From: Pseudomonadota bacterium
Lineage (GTDB): Bacteria > Pseudomonadota > Gammaproteobacteria > Burkholderiales > Casimicrobiaceae
DNA: 25,910 nucleotides
Reading direction: 5' to 3'
NCBI GenBank assembly: GCA_029571495.1
Contig: JAKPSO010000896.1
Coordinates: forward strand, 1-25,910
Of this stretch, positions 23,338 to 25,910 are shown piece after piece. The position numbers and the translations under genes are program-made. Position 1 is the stretch's first letter; every line of letters starts with the position of its first letter. The notes under the pieces are model-generated. The model had not been told where the DNA came from. It searched no databases and saw nothing but the letters and a program-made list of their open reading frames with translations.

Positions 23338-25910
23338 CTAACGGCGCTCGGACAAGTTTTCAAGTAAAGCGTCCGTCCGCTTCGCTGGCCAAGACAGACT
23401 GCCGCGCCGCGTCGTCGCGAGATGCAACTGCTGTTGCGCTGTTGCCATGTCGCCCATGTCCCTCGCGATGAGTCCTGCTACGGCAGAAGCCTGAACCTCT
23501 GCCTCAACCTGCCGCGGCTTGACATCCGATAGTTCTCGCTGCGCGGCCAGGATGCTTAATTTCGCATCGCTAAATCGTCCGAGCAAATAATTTGACCACG
23601 CCACACCCAATGCTAGTCGGCCACGCCAGTAGGGTCGTTCGCCACCCACCTGGCCCAACACGTCCGCGATGCGATTGTAGGTCGCGAGTGCGGTCGCACC
23701 ATCGCCTTGATCAACGGACACCCACGCGCGCCGTTCCAATGCCGGTAACAATTCATCCGATGGACCACTCTCCAGGGCACTCAACGCGGCAATCGCCATG
23801 TCAATTTCCGCGATTCCTACCTTAGCCTTCTTGTCAAGCACTAACGCGTAGCCATAGTTCGCGCGATCAAGCAACGTAAGTCGATGATTCGGTCCGAGTG
23901 CATGCGTCGCAATGCTTACGGCTTCGGCCAGCGGCGCGACGGCCGCAGAATAGTCGCGGCGCTGAAGCAGCAGCATTCCGAGCATATTGAGCTGATGCGC
24001 CAAATCCGGGTGCCGCGAATCCCGAGCGAGTCGAGCGACCCGAACTGATTCCTCCAACACTCGAATCGCTTCGTCAACATCGCCAAGGTCCGCCAGCGCG
24101 AGCGCGAGAAAATACATGTGCATGGCCCGACGATAGTCACTATGCGATAAGACCGCCTCGTCAATGGCAATGGCGCGACGCGCATAGTCCGCCGCGGGCA
24201 CGGGCGCATGCATAAGCCGGGACGTTCGTGACATCGCTGCGAGCAGCGTTGCGCGGCGAACATGTTGCTCGCCGTACCGCTGACGAACACGGTCATCGAC
24301 CTCTTTGTACACAACCATTGCTTGGCTATACCGACCAAAGGTAGTGAGCACATTGCCGTATTCGGAACCCCGCTCGATGGCGTCTTCGACGCGACAACGC
24401 GCGGAACACAGTTGATAGGCCTCTGCCGTTTCCGTGATCGCGCGATCGCGTTCCCGCATTCTCGATGCGAGTAGCCCCGACAGACCAAGCACTGGCGTAC
24501 GCAGCGCGGCCGTAGCGAAACGCGTCTGTGTCAGCAGGCGATTGAGAAGCGCGCGCGCAGCAACAAAGTTTCCGGCCACGACGTCTGCATTGGCGAGCGC
24601 AACTCCTGCGTTGACTGTGGCACGAGACAAAACGCCCAATCGAGCTTGCGCGTCAGCGTAGTTTTCTGTGTGTAGACGTTGCGCCTGTGCGATTCGACCC
24701 TGCGCGAGTAAAACGGTGCCTAATTGCGTCAGGAGCGGCACTCTCACCTCCGGGGCCATACGCGAATCAGCCAGCGCGTTCGCAATGGCATCCTCCGTCA
24801 CCTTGACCACAGTAACTGGCACTGACTGAACGCTGCCGGGTTTCGCTTCGGCGAATGCTGCTACCAGAAAATCTGTCGTCGTGTCCGCACGACTGGCTTC
24901 AGCCGTTGCTATTTCACTCTGCCGCTGTGCTTCGTCACGTTGCTGCGCGGCGAGCGCTGCGGAGCGCTGAGCAGCAGTTCTTGCGGCGTTGGCTTCAATC
25001 ACGGCCGCCGCTGCGGTGGCTCGTTCGCGGGTAGCGACAGAAAGTGCCTGTTCCGCTCGCATGGCCTCAGTGATCGCGATCTCACGCTTCGACTTCGCGT
25101 CTGCGGCCGCTGCGTTTGCCCGCGCGGCTTCGGCATCTTTTTTTCGAGCTTCGCCATTGGCTCGTTGGGCTTCTCGCTCTGCGCGGGCGGCCTGCCACGC
25201 CGTACTTGTGGTTCCAATGGCCGTTGCAACAAGTAATGCGGCCGCGACGCCGACCCCCACCCGATGCCTACGCACAAAGCGCCCAACGCGATACCAAGCA
25301 TCATCCGGCTTCGCCGCAATAGGCTCAAACGCGATGTATCGCTTCAGATCATCGGCAAAGGCTTGAGCAGTAGCGTATCGCTGCTTCGGATCTTTGCGTA
25401 GCGCTTTGAGAACAATGGTGTCTAGATCTCCTCGCATGCGTCTTGCGGACTTGCCCGTCTCGCTGTTGCTGGTGGCGGTGTTGGTGCTGTGCGTGATGAG
25501 TTGTTCGCTGGGCTTTTGTGGGTCTTGGTCGAGGATGGCTTGTTCTAGGTCTCTGCGGGTGGGGCCTTTGGGGTGATAGGGCCTTGTTCCAGTGAGGAGT
25601 TCGTAGAGAACAACACCCAGCGAGTAGACGTCACTGGCAGTGCCGAGACTGGCGTTGTTGATTTGTTCGGGTGAGGCGTAGTCGAGCGTTAAGGCGCGGC
25701 CTGAGAGTTTGGTGAGTTGGGTGGCCTCAAGGGTGTTGCTGTCTTCGTCATCGAGAAGCTTGGCGATGCCGAAGTCGAGTAGGTGCGGTTCGCCTTTGGC
25801 GTCAACGAGGATGTTCGAAGGCTTGATGTCGCGGTGGATGATGAGCTGGGTGTGCGCATGGGCGACGGCTTCGATGACTTTGGTGAAGAGTTGTACGGTG
25901 GCTTCGGGTT
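23338..25910 (-). CDS. Serine/threonine protein kinase with membrane segment and TPR region (partial, N-terminus beyond right edge)
   Basis: The open minus-strand frame reaches the right edge, giving about 856 visible residues. The kinase catalytic loop HRDIKPSN is encoded near 25836-25813 (Asp codon at 25830), DFG near 25776, and the activation-segment motif YASPEQ and SDVYSLGVVLYELLTG follow. The ATP-binding N-lobe lies outside the window. After the kinase (RGDLDTIVLKALRKDPKQRY) comes a membrane helix (~25265-25195, VGVGVAAALLVATAIG), an Ala/Arg/Glu-rich coiled coil (~25190-24880), and a long helical region with TPR-like repeats to the stop. This is a transmembrane Hanks-type kinase with a probably extracytoplasmic TPR sensor or scaffold. 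Targets are unknown. An internal Met at 25437 is not the true start, because the frame continues through it. The kinase part has very different strand composition from the rest. Confidence 0.92.
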   Translation of the reverse strand, partial: PEATVQLFTKVIEAVAHAHTQLIIHRDIKPSNILVDAKGEPHLLDFGIAKLLDDEDSNTLEATQLTKLSGRALTLDYASPEQINNASLGTASDVYSLGVVLYELLTGTRPYHPKGPTRRDLEQAILDQDPQKPSEQLITHSTNTATSNSETGKSARRMRGDLDTIVLKALRKDPKQRYATAQAFADDLKRYIAFEPIAAKPDDAWYRVGRFVRRHRVGVGVAAALLVATAIGTTSTAWQAARAEREAQRANGEARKKDAEAARANAAAADAKSKREIAITEAMRAEQALSVATRERATAAAAVIEANAARTAAQRSAALAAQQRDEAQRQSEIATAEASRADTTTDFLVAAFAEAKPGSVQSVPVTVVKVTEDAIANALADSRMAPEVRVPLLTQLGTVLLAQGRIAQAQRLHTENYADAQARLGVLSRATVNAGVALANADVVAGNFVAARALLNRLLTQTRFATAALRTPVLGLSGLLASRMRERDRAITETAEAYQLCSARCRVEDAIERGSEYGNVLTTFGRYSQAMVVYKEVDDRVRQRYGEQHVRRATLLAAMSRTSRLMHAPVPAADYARRAIAIDEAVLSHSDYRRAMHMYFLALALADLGDVDEAIRVLEESVRVARLARDSRHPDLAHQLNMLGMLLLQRRDYSAAVAPLAEAVSIATHALGPNHRLTLLDRANYGYALVLDKKAKVGIAEIDMAIAALSALESGPSDELLPALERRAWVSVDQGDGATALATYNRIADVLGQVGGERPYWRGRLALGVAWSNYLLGRFSDAKLSILAAQRELSDVKPRQVEAEVQASAVAGLIARDMGDMATAQQQLHLATTRRGSLSWPAKRTDALLENLSERR

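Noticed and set aside
25394..25576. An apparent gene boundary near 25437, with the kinase starting at an internal Met
   Set aside because: The minus frame continues without a stop to the right edge and encodes HRDIKPSN, DFG and SPEQ, so the Met is internal.

Overview
The window looks like chromosomal DNA of a betaproteobacterium, most likely Burkholderiales or a close relative. GC is moderately high. The strongest clue is the gene order ECF-type sigma factor, DUF3619, DUF3106, RDD protein, which I know from Burkholderiales. A 3-hydroxybutyrate-oligomer hydrolase and betaproteobacterial-type secreted proteins agree with this. The genus cannot be read from the sequence. I see no tRNA, rRNA, CRISPR array, insertion sequence, phage gene or integration site. 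Genes are dense and no gap reaches 300 bp.

Left part, minus strand (1-8738): two tandem paralogues of the DUF1631 family (the downstream one runs off the left edge) lie downstream of a full-length DEAH-box RNA helicase, hrpA. Middle part, plus strand (9010-19896): a solitary peptide-type ABC substrate-binding protein, a cytoplasmic endonuclease/exonuclease/phosphatase-fold enzyme, a secreted S41 protease with an unusual N-terminal region, a lipoprotein 3-hydroxybutyrate-oligomer hydrolase that starts at TTG, 2,4-dienoyl-CoA reductase (fadH), and a lipoprotein alpha/beta hydrolase resembling secretory lipases. Several are separated by clear intrinsic terminators, so most are probably single transcription units. 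Together they suggest scavenging of polymers, lipids and peptides at the cell surface, with fadH feeding beta-oxidation.

Right part: a minus-strand XRE-type regulator with a second winged-helix-like segment (20035-20766), then a compact plus-strand cluster (20965-23209): sigma factor, DUF3619 single-pass membrane protein (4-base ATGA overlap), secreted DUF3106 protein with LTPEQR-type repeats, and an RDD membrane protein. Its layout resembles a sigma/anti-sigma/periplasmic-sensor module and is my best candidate for an uncharacterised system. Finally a minus-strand Ser/Thr kinase with a membrane segment, Ala-rich coiled coil and TPR-like region runs off the right edge. Its kinase portion has a strikingly different strand composition from the rest of the gene.

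Two large genes are cut by the window edges (DUF1631 copy 1 and the kinase). Both frames were followed by reading codons to the edge. Family names come from recognising motifs, not from searches.
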